A stretch of 64,000 nt of DNA from positions 135,069,023 through 135,133,022 of the forward strand of contig CM061231.1 in the NCBI GenBank assembly GCA_030844895.1, read 5' to 3'. Position 1 is the stretch's first letter, and each line of letters begins with the position of its first letter. Positions 1 to 11,239 of this stretch are shown here, in pieces. The notes beneath the pieces were generated by a model. The model made no database searches. It worked only from the letters and a program-made list of their open reading frames with translations, and was not told where the DNA came from. The translations under genes were made by a program, and so were the position numbers. This stretch comes from Ambrosia x helenae (taxonomy: Eukaryota > Streptophyta > Magnoliopsida > Asterales > Asteraceae).

Positions 1-883
1 AATTGAAAACCCACATACATCATGCATGCTATTTAAAATCCAATTAACCATACTTATTAATGATTTTCAGAAAGCTTATTCGTTTTAAAACAGGTCTGGA
101 CCATTAGGGATTCAATGAAAATGTTAAATAAGGTTGCATGGATGAAAACCACACCTTAGATTTGTGATAGAATGATGAAATAGGCTTGAAACCTTGTGTT
201 TTGATCCAAAATCACGTTCCAGAGGTTGTGTGTGTGTTGGGGCGGGTTATGGGACGACTAGGGTTGATATTATGAAGTTTAGGAGGTCAAGCATTGTATT
301 TATAGTCGTTTTTTAGTCCTCCAGCACGTAACACGCGATTGTGCAGCAGATATACGCGATTAGCATTGCTAATCGCATGACATTCATGCATTTAGGGGCT
401 AATCGCCCCCTGTAGCATGCGATTAGCATGCTACTCGCCTCCAATGAGGCTCAATCGCCTCCCTTATAGGCGATTAGCCAACCCTAATCGCCTATAGGGG
501 TTAGTTCCGTGTATTTTGCGCGTTAAACCCCGTTTTAACATATGTTAACACATTTTCACATACCAACAAGTCACATAATGATTGTAAACACATAACACTT
601 GCAAACAAACATATTCACACTCGTTCACCAATTCCCGGGACTCGAGACTTGTATGTTCCCTATGCTCTGACGATTCTACGAATCGTCACCACTTGTACAC
701 TTGGTTAAGGACTGACATCTAATGAACCTCTAGACTCACATCCGATGATCCTCTATACCGAACTAACAGTTCCCGAACCATAACACGACTTAACTAACCT
801 AGTTAAGTACAATATACGCGTGACTCGCTAAGGTAGACTTTCATCTAGACAACGTTGTTAACCAGAATTTGCCGGGTGTCACA
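1..883 (-). mobile_element. Decayed Ty3/gypsy LTR, 5' (U3-side) part
   Basis: On the minus strand the sequence starts with TGTGACACCCGGC at 883. It then follows the same order as the start of the gypsy LTR at 14258: the CTACCTTAGCGAGTCA block near 820-835, the GAGTCTCGAGTCCCGGGAAT block near 630-650, a GCGATTAG/CTAATCGC array at 330-500, and a TATAAATA box at 297-304. It is clearly diverged from the two younger LTRs. The window edge cuts it, so I cannot tell whether it is a solo LTR or part of a longer element. Confidence 0.8.
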
Positions 884-1099
884 CCTTGTACTTCTAATTG
901 ATCTAAGAAAGTTAAAAAATAATTCTTATAGGTCTAATAGCAGCTATATGTCATGAAAAACTAAAAACCATTTGTGCATCTAAGGTCTTTAATTATCTCT
1001 AGCTTTTTTTTTGTCTTGTATATCTTTCACTTGACCCTTTATCTTTATCTCTTTCATCAAACCTTTCATCTTTCTTCAATCAACCAAACCAACCTTTTA
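884..1099. other. Intergenic sequence, nothing recognised
   Basis: AT-rich sequence between the decayed gypsy LTR and the Harbinger-like end. The reading frame across 974-1174 is a chance ORF with no family signature. No RNA gene or regulatory site stands out. Confidence 0.5.
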
Positions 1100-1800
1100 A
1101 GGGTACTCGGGGCGGTCCGTGATGGACCAGCCGTGATGGCCATGACCATCACGAACACCGCCACACCAAGATGATCACGCGTGATGAATATATTTCGTGA
1201 CATGCATCACGCTGAAAAACTAGCCATTTGTGACTGCTGTGGCCAGCCAACGGTCTGTTGACCATTTGAAATAAAAAAAAGTTTTTTTTATTTATTTTAA
1301 CACTATATATAATCTCATTCAACCAAAATCAAAACCACACACAATCAAACAATACACTCAACTTCAAAATACATTCAAATTCAAAAAAAAAATGGAAGGA
1401 TTGAGCAAGAAACAATCGGCTACGAAGCGAAAGTTTAAACCAAAGGTTCGGTCTAATTTAGGCAAACCGGCTAGGTTTCGTCAAGACGTACCACAAACCC
1501 CGCATCCTACACACCAAGCGTCTCAAACCCAACATATGCCCACCCCACCCTTTCAAAACCAAGGTTTTCAAAACTTTATGTATCAAACCTAACAATTTTC
1601 GCTTCCAAACCAATATCCAGTACACTACTCTCAACCCAACATTCCAACCTAAGTCACATCTGGGGTGTTCCAAGCACCTCCCCATCCGATTGATCTACCT
1701 ATATGTTCGACCGTTATGGGGTTTGCGATCCGGACCGGATACGATTGAAGATTCTGATGAAGATGAATATGAATATGAACAAGAGGAAGAGGAAGAATAA
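1100..1800 (+). mobile_element. 5' part of a PIF/Harbinger-like element
   Basis: After a possible TTA target site at 1097-1099 the sequence begins AGGGTACTCGGGGCGG. A related GC-rich terminus, GGTACTAGGGGCGTGG on the minus strand, is recovered at 26270-26292 plus 43035-43042 once copia 2 is removed. A 5' leader with a TATA-like stretch (1304-1312) leads to an ORF at 1392. The element stops where copia 1 gag begins, around 1800-1860, so its transposase ORF and right end are missing. The family assignment rests on TIR style and ORF type, not on a transposase. Confidence 0.45.
1392..1799 (+). pseudogene. Harbinger ORF1-like (Myb/NAM-associated) fragment
   Basis: ATG at 1392 follows an A-rich stretch. 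The first 66 codons are lysine/arginine-rich then proline/glutamine-rich (ending QNFMYQT), and a TAA stops the frame at 1590-1592. Similar composition continues past the stop, ending in an acidic run of Asp/Glu/Tyr codons at 1750-1800. This basic, then Pro/Gln-rich, then acidic layout is typical of the N-terminus of the Myb-like ORF1 proteins of plant PIF/Harbinger elements. The DNA-binding domain that would follow is absent. Nonfunctional. Confidence 0.4.
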
Positions 1801-1807
1801 GTCCGGC

Positions 1808-3960
1808 CCCTGCCGTCAGTAGGTTAACGTAATGACAGACTCAGAGGTCATGACAAAGAAGGTTATGGGTAATCAAGGAAATCTTTTAAAGAGGGCTTTC
1901 CAGCATCCAACAAGAAAGATCGCTTGCTGATGAACTCATCTGCTTCTGGGAGTAGTTCCTCCAAATCCAAATCTACCTCAAACTTACAATCAGAATCACA
2001 ATCAGAAGAGTCGTTGTCTGGAACATTGACTTCTTGAGCACTTGTGCATTCTTCAACTTCAACTGCTACATTAGAAACCTATTGGACATAGCATTCTGCA
2101 CCACCCTACGGAGCATCTTCTCCCTCTAAGTGAAGGTTCCAGTTGAATCCTTCATCTGCTTGTATTACCAAGGCCTGTCCTTGGTTATTGTTTGTGGGAG
2201 GACACTGGTTCTGGTTTTGCACAGGAACGAGTGCGCGTACAGTATTTGGATGAGGTTTTGTCTGGGCTTGTTGTCCTTGGTTCTGATTACCCCAGTTGTT
2301 GTTGAATGGATTCTGATTTCCTTGCTGCTGCGTTCGATCACATTCCCTAGCAAAGTGTCATTTAGTGCCACAGTTGTAACACGTGACTTTGCTTTTATCA
2401 AACCCGAATCGGGTGTTGTTGTTGATCATCACATCTCTTCTTCCCGTTCTACCAATAAACTCCTTTGCCCATCTAACCACGCTTGAGAAATGCCAATGAA
2501 TATCTATCAGGTCATGTCATCCTTATCGATCAGGGCGTAGTCTTCCAGAGTGACGTAAGGATTACCTATCTGCCCCGCAACTAATCCACTGTAGGAGTTG
2601 ACCAAAGTAAACAAGAGAGCCATATGTTCCTGAGCCAGCTCCACTGTCACCTTCTCAAACCCTGGTGTGGTTAGCTGTTGAGTAATTGGGGAAGACTGAT
2701 AACCGCCGCCTTGACCTGAAGTAGAAGCACCACCAAAACCCAAAGATGAAGCACCACCATAGCCTGATGAAGAAGGTCCACCAAAGTTTGATGTTGCTTA
2801 TGCTAGTGCTGCAAGGTGAGAAAACGGGTTAACACCAAACTGGTTAGCTGCATAAGGTTGAGGATATTGATTTGCTTGCCTAAACGGATACACAGGAGGA
2901 GCAACATCTGGAATGGGACCATAGTTGTCGAAAGCAAATACAGGATCTTGGTTAAGGACAAAAGTTGTCTTTGGTTTAGATCCTGCAACTCTAATATCTT
3001 AAGGAGCCATCCTATAGTGGATGTTGGGATTCTGAGGGATAAACGCCTTGTTTGCCCTTCTGATTTCATCAATTTCCTTGTTCTCGAGCTCGGTCACAAA
3101 ATCATTGATGGAGATGGTCTGATAGTGATTGTTGGACTTTTGGATGTCGAGCCACTAATGCTAGTGAGGAGGAAGTGCATCTACAAACCGTTCAACAAGT
3201 TCAGTTGACATATAAACAACCTCGTATTGATACAGCTCTGACATCAAGTGATAATATCGTGCAGTCAGATCCCGCAGTGGTTCATTCACAATTGCTGCAA
3301 AATTCTCGAACTCTTTCCTGAGTTGATCCATCTTAATCTTCCGAGTCTTTTCATTTCCCTCATCCCTTTCTGCCAACGTAAGCCAAAGCATCTGAGAAGT
3401 CGTACATTGAGCAAACTGATGTAGGGTGTCTTTGGGAAGTGCTTGTATTAAAGCAGCCATTGCCTTCTTCTCATAATTATACTTACTTCTTTGATCATCT
3501 GTCATATCATCTAAGGCAACTGGAATGTTAGAGTTCTCTATCATTGGTCTTGTATACCCATTCTCGATCGCTGCCCAAACTAACCCATCTATGTCCTCAA
3601 CATGTGTCTTGAACCGCCCCTTCCAAGAATGGTAATTAGACATGAATTGTAACTTTGGAGCCCTATTTGAACTACCAGTTTCTAGATCACTTAGGAGCAC
3701 TGAAGACAAATGATGTGTTTGTTGAGTTGCAGTGGCTGTGAGTGCCCAAGGATTCCCGTTCATCATATGTTGCTGCTGGGCATACTGTTGAGCTACAAGC
3801 GCCCGCGGATTGGTTCCGGCAACATTAGCTTGTTGTTGCATCCGTTGTGCGTTTCGTTCTACTGAGAATGCCCACGGATTTGTTGGAACGTTCATTTGCA
3901 TGTTATGGGTTGGTCATACTGTTGTCTCGGTTGATTGAGGTGTCCCCACGGATTAGCCAT
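1808..3960 (-). pseudogene. Copia 1 gag (capsid, nucleocapsid), broken
   Basis: Starts at ATG 3960 (MANPWGHLNQPR). A frameshift near 3905 moves the reading into the long frame 3901-3161, which holds the capsid region (LSDLETGSS, YEKKAMAALIQALPKD). Stops follow at the PPH*H*W position near 3160, near 2805, and near 2505. A CCHC knuckle (CYNC..HFAREC) is visible at 2341-2381, but its glycine codon is TGA. After it comes the acidic segment with LLPEADEFISKRSFL, then the element ends. Compared with copia 5 this is about the first half of gag. The strand is opposite to the neighbouring Harbinger fragment. Confidence 0.85.
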
Positions 3961-4194
3961 GTTATACAGTCTAATAGTAGTCCGATACTTAGACAAATTT
4001 TAAGTCCAAAATTGTTACAGGCGACTCGGATACGCAACACGACTAACAAGACATGATTAGGATAAAAACACACGATTGGGATCCTAGTCGTGTGAGTGAC
4101 ACGACTAGGGGTTTTAGGACGAATAAGGTTCCACATGCGACTAGCTTCCTAGTCGTGTGTACAGTAGCATGATTAAGAGGCTAGTCGTATGATT
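3961..4194 (-). repeat. Copia 1 leader, CGACTAG motif array (inner part)
   Basis: The transcribed leader just upstream of gag carries repeated CGACTAG / CTAGTCG words, often extended as CACGACTAG or CTAGTCGTG, in both orientations and at irregular spacing. The array resumes at 6295-6350 on the other side of the solo LTR. The homologous leader of copia 5 has GCGATTAG-type words instead. Confidence 0.75.
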
Positions 4195-6289
4195 TGTAAC
4201 ATCCCAAAATTTATCGGTTGATAGTCCAATCGCGGTTGGCATGCCTTTGGGCATAGCTTCATTTATTGGAGGGACCTAGATGTCATTATTGGAAAATAAC
4301 TTGATAGGTTTGGAACAAGTCATCATCTTAATAAAGAGGACGGGCCGTATGGTAACATTTATGGTTATATATATATGCATGAGAAGAAAACCCTAGACAT
4401 AATAATAAGGTGGCGGCCGTAGCGATTGGGAGTCGAAGGGAGAGAAAGTGCTCGGGAGTCTGACGTAGGTGCCGACCAAGATGGTGGCTCCGATCAGATT
4501 TGGAGGGTGGAGCATGACGGTTCGCGACGGTTCATGGTGCAATCGGTGTATTCCAAGCCGATTTCAGGTAACCGTCCGATTCTTAGTGTATGTTTCGAAT
4601 ATAGTTGTGGTTCGATTTTAGATCAGGTATTATCTGTTTTCGAAGGCGATACCCTAATGAGTTATCATCATAGGGTTTCACGGCTCGTGATGGGTGGTCT
4701 TCGAGGGGATGTGAGATCGGTGTGGAGCCGGTTCTGGTTATGATGGATTGCGACCATGACCACGGGGTCAGATCTCGGCAGAGACTTTCAGTGGCCCTGG
4801 GGTGGAAGAAGGTCTCGATCGGAAGACGACACGACAGATGTCCGCGTATGAAAAGAGGGTGACGTTGACGCTGGGCTATGCTCATGCACACGGCTGCGCA
4901 TGAAGCTGCGCTGCGCGGAATGATGCAAAGTGGGTAGCTTTGGGAATGGAAGCTTGCAAGCCGGTGATTTCTAATCCCCATTGTTTTACGTTTTTAAATG
5001 TTTTGGGGTATCATACATGCTTTAAAGATGTTTTACTCACACGTTATGATTTAACGATCTATACGTTTTTATAAAGAAATCCTTAACGTGACGGCTATGG
5101 GATAGAGTATGGCTAGATGGGGGATGAACCCTTTGTGATGCTTGAGGTTCTTAGTCTCTTGTGATAGTAGAGTTAGGGCAGGTAACTGCTGTGTGTCGAT
5201 GCGAATGACTTGTATAGTCATAGTAGTATGACCTCTAGGTCAGTATTGGGAAAGGTAAGGCTAAAGTCTAAAGTTAGGTGGTCAAGGGTGATTACGAGAT
5301 GAGCAAGGATGGTCTAGGAGCCGGTAATGGTCCGAGCACCTTCGGGGTGACGACGGGTTACCAGAGTTGAAATGAATTTATGTTTTAGTATGAGTAGACC
5401 CTAGGCATAGTACTTATGTGTGCAGGTGTCTACATGTGTTATGTGATGAAGCACTCTCTGGGTGCTTAAGGATGATCAGGAGGACGGAATGAATGACGTT
5501 GGCTTCCTACGGGAAGACGACGATACCACGCTAAGGACTGCAGTGGTAGTATGAGGCGGGCGAGACGACACTAAGGGTTACAGAAGTGATCCGAGGTGGG
5601 CGAGACGACGCTAAGGGTTGCGGTGGTGACCCGAGGCGGGCAAGGAAAAGGCGATGACAACCTGTGGTGACGGGTGGATGCACAAACGGAATGTTGGGTC
5701 AAGTCTTTGTGACGCGACCACAATGTGTTAGGTTCCCACCATTATGTGATTTGCTTGCATTCATGTTGATGGACCGGTGGGCTACGTGTATTGATGATTA
5801 TGTGACAGATGGGCGACTACGGGTTGTGCCTATGAATGTTAATGTGAAAAGAATGAGTCCGTAGGGTAAGTCCTGGACTAAATGAATGAGAAAAGAGTCA
5901 TGGTAGGTTGCTCTAGTTGTCTATAGTGACCTAGTGAAGTCCGGTTACGATACGGTTTGGTCTTAGATGGGAAGCGGGGATGGTAAGTGAAATGGTTTCT
6001 TAAATGCAAACTATTAGAACTCACTCAGCGTAGCTGACTTTTGCATGTATGGTAGGCTGTTTTGCATGTATATGTTTAGCTTGGATGCGTTTGGCTACGC
6101 GGATGGGATTACTCGTGGCATGGTGGTCAGGCATTCGATGTTTTGTGATAATATGAATAATTATGATTTTTAATGAACTGAAATTGTGCAATATGTATTT
6201 CCGTTGCGTATGTAACAAAAGATTGGTTTATTTTAAGCAGTACCAGGTGATGTGATCCAACAGTAGGGTGCCTGGTTTGGGGCCTTACA
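4195..6289 (+). mobile_element. Solo LTR of a Ty3/gypsy-type element
   Basis: Starts TGTAACATCCC and ends GGGGCCTTACA, with an exact 5-bp target duplication TGATT at 4190-4194 and 6290-6294. No internal retroelement sequence is present, so this is the product of LTR-LTR recombination. A TATA-like run on the plus strand (4366-4374) sets the orientation. ORFs inside (for example 4426-4743) have no known domain. It sits in the leader of copia 1 and is therefore younger. Confidence 0.9.
5514..5645 (+). repeat. 40-bp tandem repeat inside the solo LTR
   Basis: About three imperfect copies of a 40-bp unit of the form CGAGACGACrCTAAGGGTT followed by a GTGGTGAyCCGAGGCGGG-like half. The last two copies are the closest. 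Within-LTR minisatellites of this sort are common in long gypsy LTRs. Confidence 0.75.
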
Positions 6290-6650
6290 TGATTTCAGAA
6301 CGATTGAGGTAACCTAGTCGCCTCAAACAATCCTAGTCGCTACCTGCAGGTCTGTTGGCTTGTATTGCACGAAAATCATCATTTTTGCTTCAAAATCTAT
6401 CAAAATCAATGTGTTTGATACCCAAATGATTAGGAAAGTTGTAAAAACACTTTTGGAACAAACCCTAATAAAAAACACATGTTTTTAGCCATTAAAACAA
6501 CCTTAGATTTTGAAAAATGTTGGTTTTTTTCACAAAACATAAAGTTTCAAACTTTCAAAACAGGTTTTTATACCAAAACACTAATTTTCAATCTAAAAAC
6601 ACATTGTTTTGAATCCTTTATGTTATCAAACACTCGTGATAAGAGCTTAT

Positions 6651-6662
6651 GCTCTGATACCA
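6651..6662 (-). promoter_or_regulatory. Copia 1 primer binding site (initiator tRNA-Met type)
   Basis: TGGTATCAGAGC on the minus strand, two bases inside the LTR end. This is the standard plant iMet PBS. The surrounding sequence matches the PBS region of copia 5 (56177). Confidence 0.9.
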
Positions 6663-6664
6663 CT

Positions 6665-7179
6665 TGTAGGATCATTTTTGGACAACCCGATTATCACGAG
6701 CTGGTTTATTTAGAGTGCGGAATCCTCTAGATGACGTTTGGCTAACAAAAATGCCAACGAACACAAGAACGAGTTAAAAAAAACACACACGCAAGATGGT
6801 TTAAAAGTTGTAATCGTATTAATAACAGAGCACGAGTGTACAATACAATCCCAGACCTAAAAACCTATGACACCTGACTTTAGAATGTGTGAAATGACAG
6901 CTGAAATGATTAGGGAAATCATTGCAAGTATTTATACATGCTGCTAGTCGTCCAGGGCTCTCGGGCGACTAGGCTTCTACCACACGACTAGGTGGGGCGA
7001 CTAGCTTTCTAGTCGTCTTGTTACCCACACGACTAGCAAAGCTAGTTGTGCCTTCAAGACCTAGTCGTGTGTGATGTCACAAAAATGGCCTTTATCATTC
7101 TAAACATATACAAACACGTACAAAACGATAAATAAACACCTATACTAGGCTAGGGACATCTAACATACGTGTACTAACA
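6665..7179 (-). mobile_element. Copia 1 5' LTR
   Basis: 515 bp. On the minus strand it begins TGTTAGTACACG and ends GATCCTACA, like the copia 5 LTR. It carries CGACTAG/CTAGTCG pairs at 6945-7075, one of them a perfect 7-bp stem with a 4-nt loop at 6998-7015, upstream of a TATAAATA box at 6936-6929. The flanking bases at 7180-7184 are ACAAC; the partner target duplication is lost with the 3' end. Confidence 0.85.
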
Positions 7180-7301
7180 ACAACTCCACTCTATTGAATG
7201 TAATAGTTATTAGAAGTTATTCGCATGTCTTTTCAATTTTTAGGCTACTTTAAGGTAGGGCTATCTATACGTTTGGTAATCCCATCTATACTATATTATA
7301 A
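7180..7301 (+). other. Short flank ending in the 5' terminus of another Helitron
   Basis: A|TCTATACTATATTATAA at 7285-7301 on the plus strand matches the Helitron 5' terminus found on the minus strand at 13570. Only 17 bases of this second terminus remain before the minus-strand Helitron starts. Confidence 0.5.
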
Positions 7302-8133
7302 CTAGTGGGAAACCCGCGTGTTGCTGCGAGGAGACAATTTGTAGCGTGATACTCGTTAGTGTTAGTTTATCGATCCTCTCATGATATATTGTGTAGTATT
7401 TGATTTTAAAGGCGTGCTAGATCTAGTAAATATATTTTTAATGGATTTTATTTTTAAGATGATTCTTGGACTTGTAGAAAATAAATATAAACACACTATT
7501 AATTTAGGTAACAAACTACTAAACTTGGTTGAGAAGACGACAAAAAATTATGTCATGTTGTCATTACTGGTAATATTGTTTTTATGTGTTTTATAAAACT
7601 TTATGAGTAACTTTTAATGAAACAAACAAGTCAAGTGGTTTTTAGTTGTTAAATAAATATCCAATTAACCCATTTGTGAAAAATGGGTTGTTACTCATGA
7701 TTTAACCACCACATATTGTTTGCATTTATAACCAACATGTATTAATGCATCGTGCATTATGCCTCTATAATTGACATATATAATCAAATGAATATAGTTG
7801 TATAATGCGTCTCCTGACCAAGAAAAAAAACAAGAATTGAAAACATTACCAAATTGAAAATTAAATACACATTAGGGCTTAAATATTATACATGATACCA
7901 AATTAAAAATCTAAAAAAATTATTGATTTTCATTGGGTAACTTTAGCCATCTCACATTGAATATGACCTCATTAACTGCTTTCCTCTCCATTTTTACCAA
8001 CAATATTAATAAATATTTCCATATCTTTATTCATCTCTACCTTCTAAATTAAAAAAAAATCAAAACATTTCAAGCTCTGGATGAACCAGACCGGAATTCA
8101 CTTTTTTTTAATAAAATCTCAATTACTAATTCA

Positions 8134-8165
8134 CTAGATCTTTGCCCGCGTTACACACGGCTCAC
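8134..8165 (-). other. Second Helitron 3'-end-like hairpin and CTAG
   Basis: On the minus strand a GCCGTG...CGCGGGC imperfect hairpin is followed within 12 bases by CTAG|T (CTAG at 8137-8134). It is either the true end of the gene-carrying Helitron or the end of a second Helitron it is joined to. Confidence 0.5.
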
Positions 8166-8384
8166 CAACGTACAATTATTTTGAGGGGTAAAACATATAA
8201 AAATGTAGCAGAAATATTTTATTAAGATTTAAAAGAAACCAATACACATTCTATTCAAATATCACTAAATATTTCTTTATACACCACATTTTTTGTTTTA
8301 GTCTTCACTTTTCCGTCAACATCAAGTATAAGTAACTTTACGCCTGCCCTACTTTTAACTCTTGACAATGTGACATAACACTAT

Positions 8385-8640
8385 AAATAAAATGTCATAC
8401 AGTGGCATATACAAAGTGCCACTGAATGCCCATGCAGAAATGTGTGGCATACAAAAAAAACGCCACTACAAACAATGCCACTAAAACTTTCAGTGGCACT
8501 TTTTTGTGTGCCACACATTTTCTGCAAGGTCTTAGTGACACTTTTTGTGTGCCACAATATTAACTACAAAATATCAACACTACTTTTAGTGGCATTTTTT
8601 TTTATGTGTCATACATCTTGTGCCATAATTATATAATAAT
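8385..8640. mobile_element. Foldback MITE with GTGGCA/TGCCAC words
   Basis: An inverted repeat of about 34 bp (8431-8464 against 8493-8526, starting GCAGAAATGTGTGGCA) with a short loop. It is extended on both sides by further AGTGGCA/TGCCACT words to about 250 bp. No coding sequence. The transposon superfamily is not identifiable without its target duplications. Confidence 0.55.
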
Positions 8641-8824
8641 TGATTTACGATATAAAATAAAACTAAAAATGAAAACATATAAAATTATAATATCATAACT
8701 TAATTATAATTATTATAATTTTGATGCAAAATATATCCCTAATGTTCAAACGCGTAAGAAGTTTCAAAAATATCAAGCGTTCACAAAAAAAAACGATCTT
8801 TCGGTTTGTTAACCCCATCCCATT
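8641..8824. other. AT-rich Helitron interior
   Basis: Very AT-rich sequence downstream (on the minus strand) of the lysyl-tRNA synthetase fragment. The synthetase reading frame runs on into it after a novel junction near 8825 and stays open to about 8693, without family similarity. Confidence 0.4.
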
Positions 8825-9123
8825 TGGGGGACATTTGATATCGAACTTGGTGCATGCATCAGCAAGATATTTATTGGCTTCTTCACCACCAAGATCTTTA
8901 ATTATGTTAAGATTTGCTATTTTCTCCAACTCTCCAATCATATCAATCCTTCTGAAAATATTTAAAATGTTTGTAAAATAACAAATAAAATAAAATCAAA
9001 ATACATATACTTGTTAAGCAAATGACCTGAACGGAGGAGTGAAGTGGATTTTAATAGGTTCATTATCCAATCCATTTGCATGATATTTAATTTTGTATCC
9101 ACCTGTCAGCTCCTTCACCATAC
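8825..9123 (-). pseudogene. Cytosolic lysyl-tRNA synthetase, two captured exons
   Basis: Two exons with intact splice sites. Exon 9123-9027 (97 bp, acceptor ..CAG, donor CAG|GT) encodes GMVKELTGGYKIKYHANG and IHFTPPFR. The next, from 8951 (acceptor CAG), encodes RRIDMIGELEKIANLNI, EEANKYLADACTKFDIKCPP, then loses homology. These match the catalytic core of plant cytosolic lysine--tRNA ligase between motif 2 and motif 3, in the correct order. Only about 75 codons of the ~600-residue enzyme are present, so there is no enzymatic function. The exons lie inside the Helitron and on its strand. Confidence 0.75.
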
Positions 9124-9998
9124 CTGGTTCATTTTGAGTTATTATATCTAGTTAGTCACACAAGTAAGATCAAACCTCCTCAACCATTATACTGAAATAT
9201 ATAAGATTATTATTTAAAATAAACTAAACAAACTTGTTAATATTCTCGGCAGCTGCAATCATTATACTTTCGATCTTATATTGTTATTCACGACCCATCA
9301 AAACCATTGACTTAAATAACTTTATCTCTGTACGAAAACAAAAACTGAAACTAAATTGGTTTAACAATCAATACATACCCACTTTAAGAGCCAAGCTGAC
9401 TTGGGAAAGCCATGCTCCATGTTGATATCCAAACTATCTCTGCTTACGAATTGCCAAACGCTTTTGCTCCACACTTCGAATATGAACAATACAAATGTGT
9501 GTGTTAATATTCAAGATATCAAATGTTAAAGAAACATAAGAAAATAAATGTAATTTGTACTAACATCTGTATATGTAGATATGGATGAATTTCCATTTAT
9601 ACCCTCATCTGCTACTGCTACTGGAAACATAACACATATGCCAAAAAGCAAGAAAAATAATCTTTTTTCTCATCATAAGCTCATCAAGTTCCATTTTTTA
9701 TAATATTAGAGTCAATTAGACAAGGGTTTATGAGCAATCCTCGGGATATTATTGCAAAGTTGAAATCTTGATTTTTAGTGCAAAATTCAAGATTTTCAAG
9801 AGAGTGAATACTTATTTCAATTACTAACAATCAACATAGTAGTTAATGGTGCCAACAGTCATGCTTATTTAAAAAGGCATGAGTAAGATTGATAAAGCTA
9901 ACACTAATTGCATGTACAGTTGCATACCTTTTAATGTCACAATATGGCTCAAAGCAGCAGAATCATAAATGATGTTTCAATTTTCGCAGTCGTATCGC
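9124..9998. other. Helitron interior, no recognised gene
   Basis: AT-rich. Short exon-like stretches near 9390-9480 (minus strand reads SVEQKRLAIRKQ) could belong to another captured gene, but I do not recognise a family. Confidence 0.3.
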
Positions 9999-10140
9999 TA
10001 TCCGCGGCAGCCACCGTGTGTCTGTACAAGCAACCGCTCCTGGCCCTTCTACTGAAGCCGGATTGTTTCCCAGAGTTGTTATCGGATCGTCTATTCTTCT
10101 AGCCGCTAACAAAGCAAAAAAGAACTCAACTTTAACAACT
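9999..10140 (+). other. Unidentified coding-like block, opposite strand
   Basis: A patch with higher GC than its surroundings. The plus-strand frame reads VSVQATAPGPSTEAGLF then PRVVIGSSILLAANKAKK, which resembles the end of a plastid transit peptide plus the start of a mature membrane protein. The minus strand is also open (10145-9963). If real it is the only captured piece on the plus strand. I cannot name the gene. Confidence 0.25.
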
Positions 10141-10324
10141 CCCAAAACCCCCCAATCTCTCAGATTTTACGCTATAAATCTTAATTGTGTAATTTTGTGC
10201 CACATTTCAGAAATCATATACGAAAAAAGTGTCTCATCATATTCCCACATCTTAACATCCTAAGAAAAAAATAATATTTTTTTTTTATAAAAAGTGGCTA
10301 GAATTCAGAATCCGGCCTTGCAAA

Positions 10325-10780
10325 GAGAACACGTGTATTTCCTTCCACACAATAACCGCACAACTCAACAAAGTTTTCGTGCTTTAGCTTGGAGACCATT
10401 GAAACCTTGAATACAACGGAAGTTAACTTTTGTTAAAAAAAAGGAATGAAGAAACCAAAGAACCAAACAGGAACCAGAACCTGCACAAAGCTGTTTTGAC
10501 ACATTACTTAACTCGCCTAACCATCATGCCACCTCCAAACCCTCATATGTATCCGTTTTATTTTCCAGTTTGGAACCGAAAACATTTAGATCAACTGTGC
10601 ATAGGGGATGACATGACAGAATATTTACTTGCAGAAACATACACTTACCTGAGTCAAAAACTCGTTATCGGATTCAGCCTCGGTAGAAACATCAAGCTTT
10701 TTCACAGCCACACTTTTTCCATTATCTAAATTTGCAAAATAAACCCTTCCTTGGCAGCAGTAGATAATTCCACTATTTGT
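10325..10780 (-). pseudogene. PTI1-like receptor-like cytoplasmic kinase fragment
   Basis: Exon 10780-10649 (132 bp, acceptor ACAG, donor CAG|GTAAG) encodes RVYFANLDNGKSVAVKKLDV (subdomain II, with the ATP-anchoring Lys) and TEAESDNEFLTQ. Exon 10405-~10325 encodes VSMVSKLKHENFVELCGYC and VEGNTRVL (subdomains III-IV). The order and phase match RLCK-VIII/PTI1-like kinases. The glycine loop upstream of RVYF is destroyed and the rest of the kinase domain is missing. Carried by the Helitron on its coding strand. Confidence 0.7.
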
Positions 10781-11239
10781 CTGTCAGAAATATACAAAAA
10801 AAAAATCAGCAAACAAAAAATATTTTTATTATTTATGAGGGAAAAAAATAGACTTTTTGACTATTGAAAAGCCGCTTACTGCATACCCATATGTTTTAGA
10901 TCATTTTGTAGTTGTGACTGCATGTTATCTTCTAAAGACAATACTTCTCAGAAACATGATCTTGAAGTTCACCCTCCTACAGTAATTATTGTTAAGCATC
11001 TATGTAAGTTGAAAGATTATACATCACCTGAAGAAGACATTAAAAAACGACACACATTCAACTCAATAACCTATTAGTAACTAATAATATTTTAAATATG
11101 GTCTCAAGTTGCTACACAAATCAAGTCTAAAGTTATATAAACAACTTACACCAACGATCTACTTTCAAAATTCAAAATATATATTATACTAATTGAGTAA
11201 AAGGCGGCATGGTCAGCAAATTTTAAGTCTATGACATAC

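Larger units (their letters stand above)
1800..7179 (-). mobile_element. Copia 1: 3'-truncated SIRE-like Ty1/copia element
   Basis: Minus-strand element reading LTR (7179-6665), PBS (6662-6651), leader (6650-3961) and gag (3960-1808). Gag and leader are homologous to copia 5 at 55639-64000, including the shared word AAGTATCGGACT just before the gag ATG. The leader is split by a solo LTR (4195-6289) with perfect 5-bp target duplications. Everything 3' of mid-gag (protease to 3' LTR) is missing; the break is at about 1800-1860, where the Harbinger-like fragment begins. Confidence 0.8.

Noticed and set aside
2130..3208. Plus-strand ORFs at 2130 and 2816
   Set aside because: They are antisense shadows of copia 1 gag, whose minus-strand homology to copia 5 is unmistakable.
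4426..4981. Overlapping ORFs on both strands as genes
   Set aside because: They lie inside a solo LTR, lack any known domain, and are explained by local higher GC.
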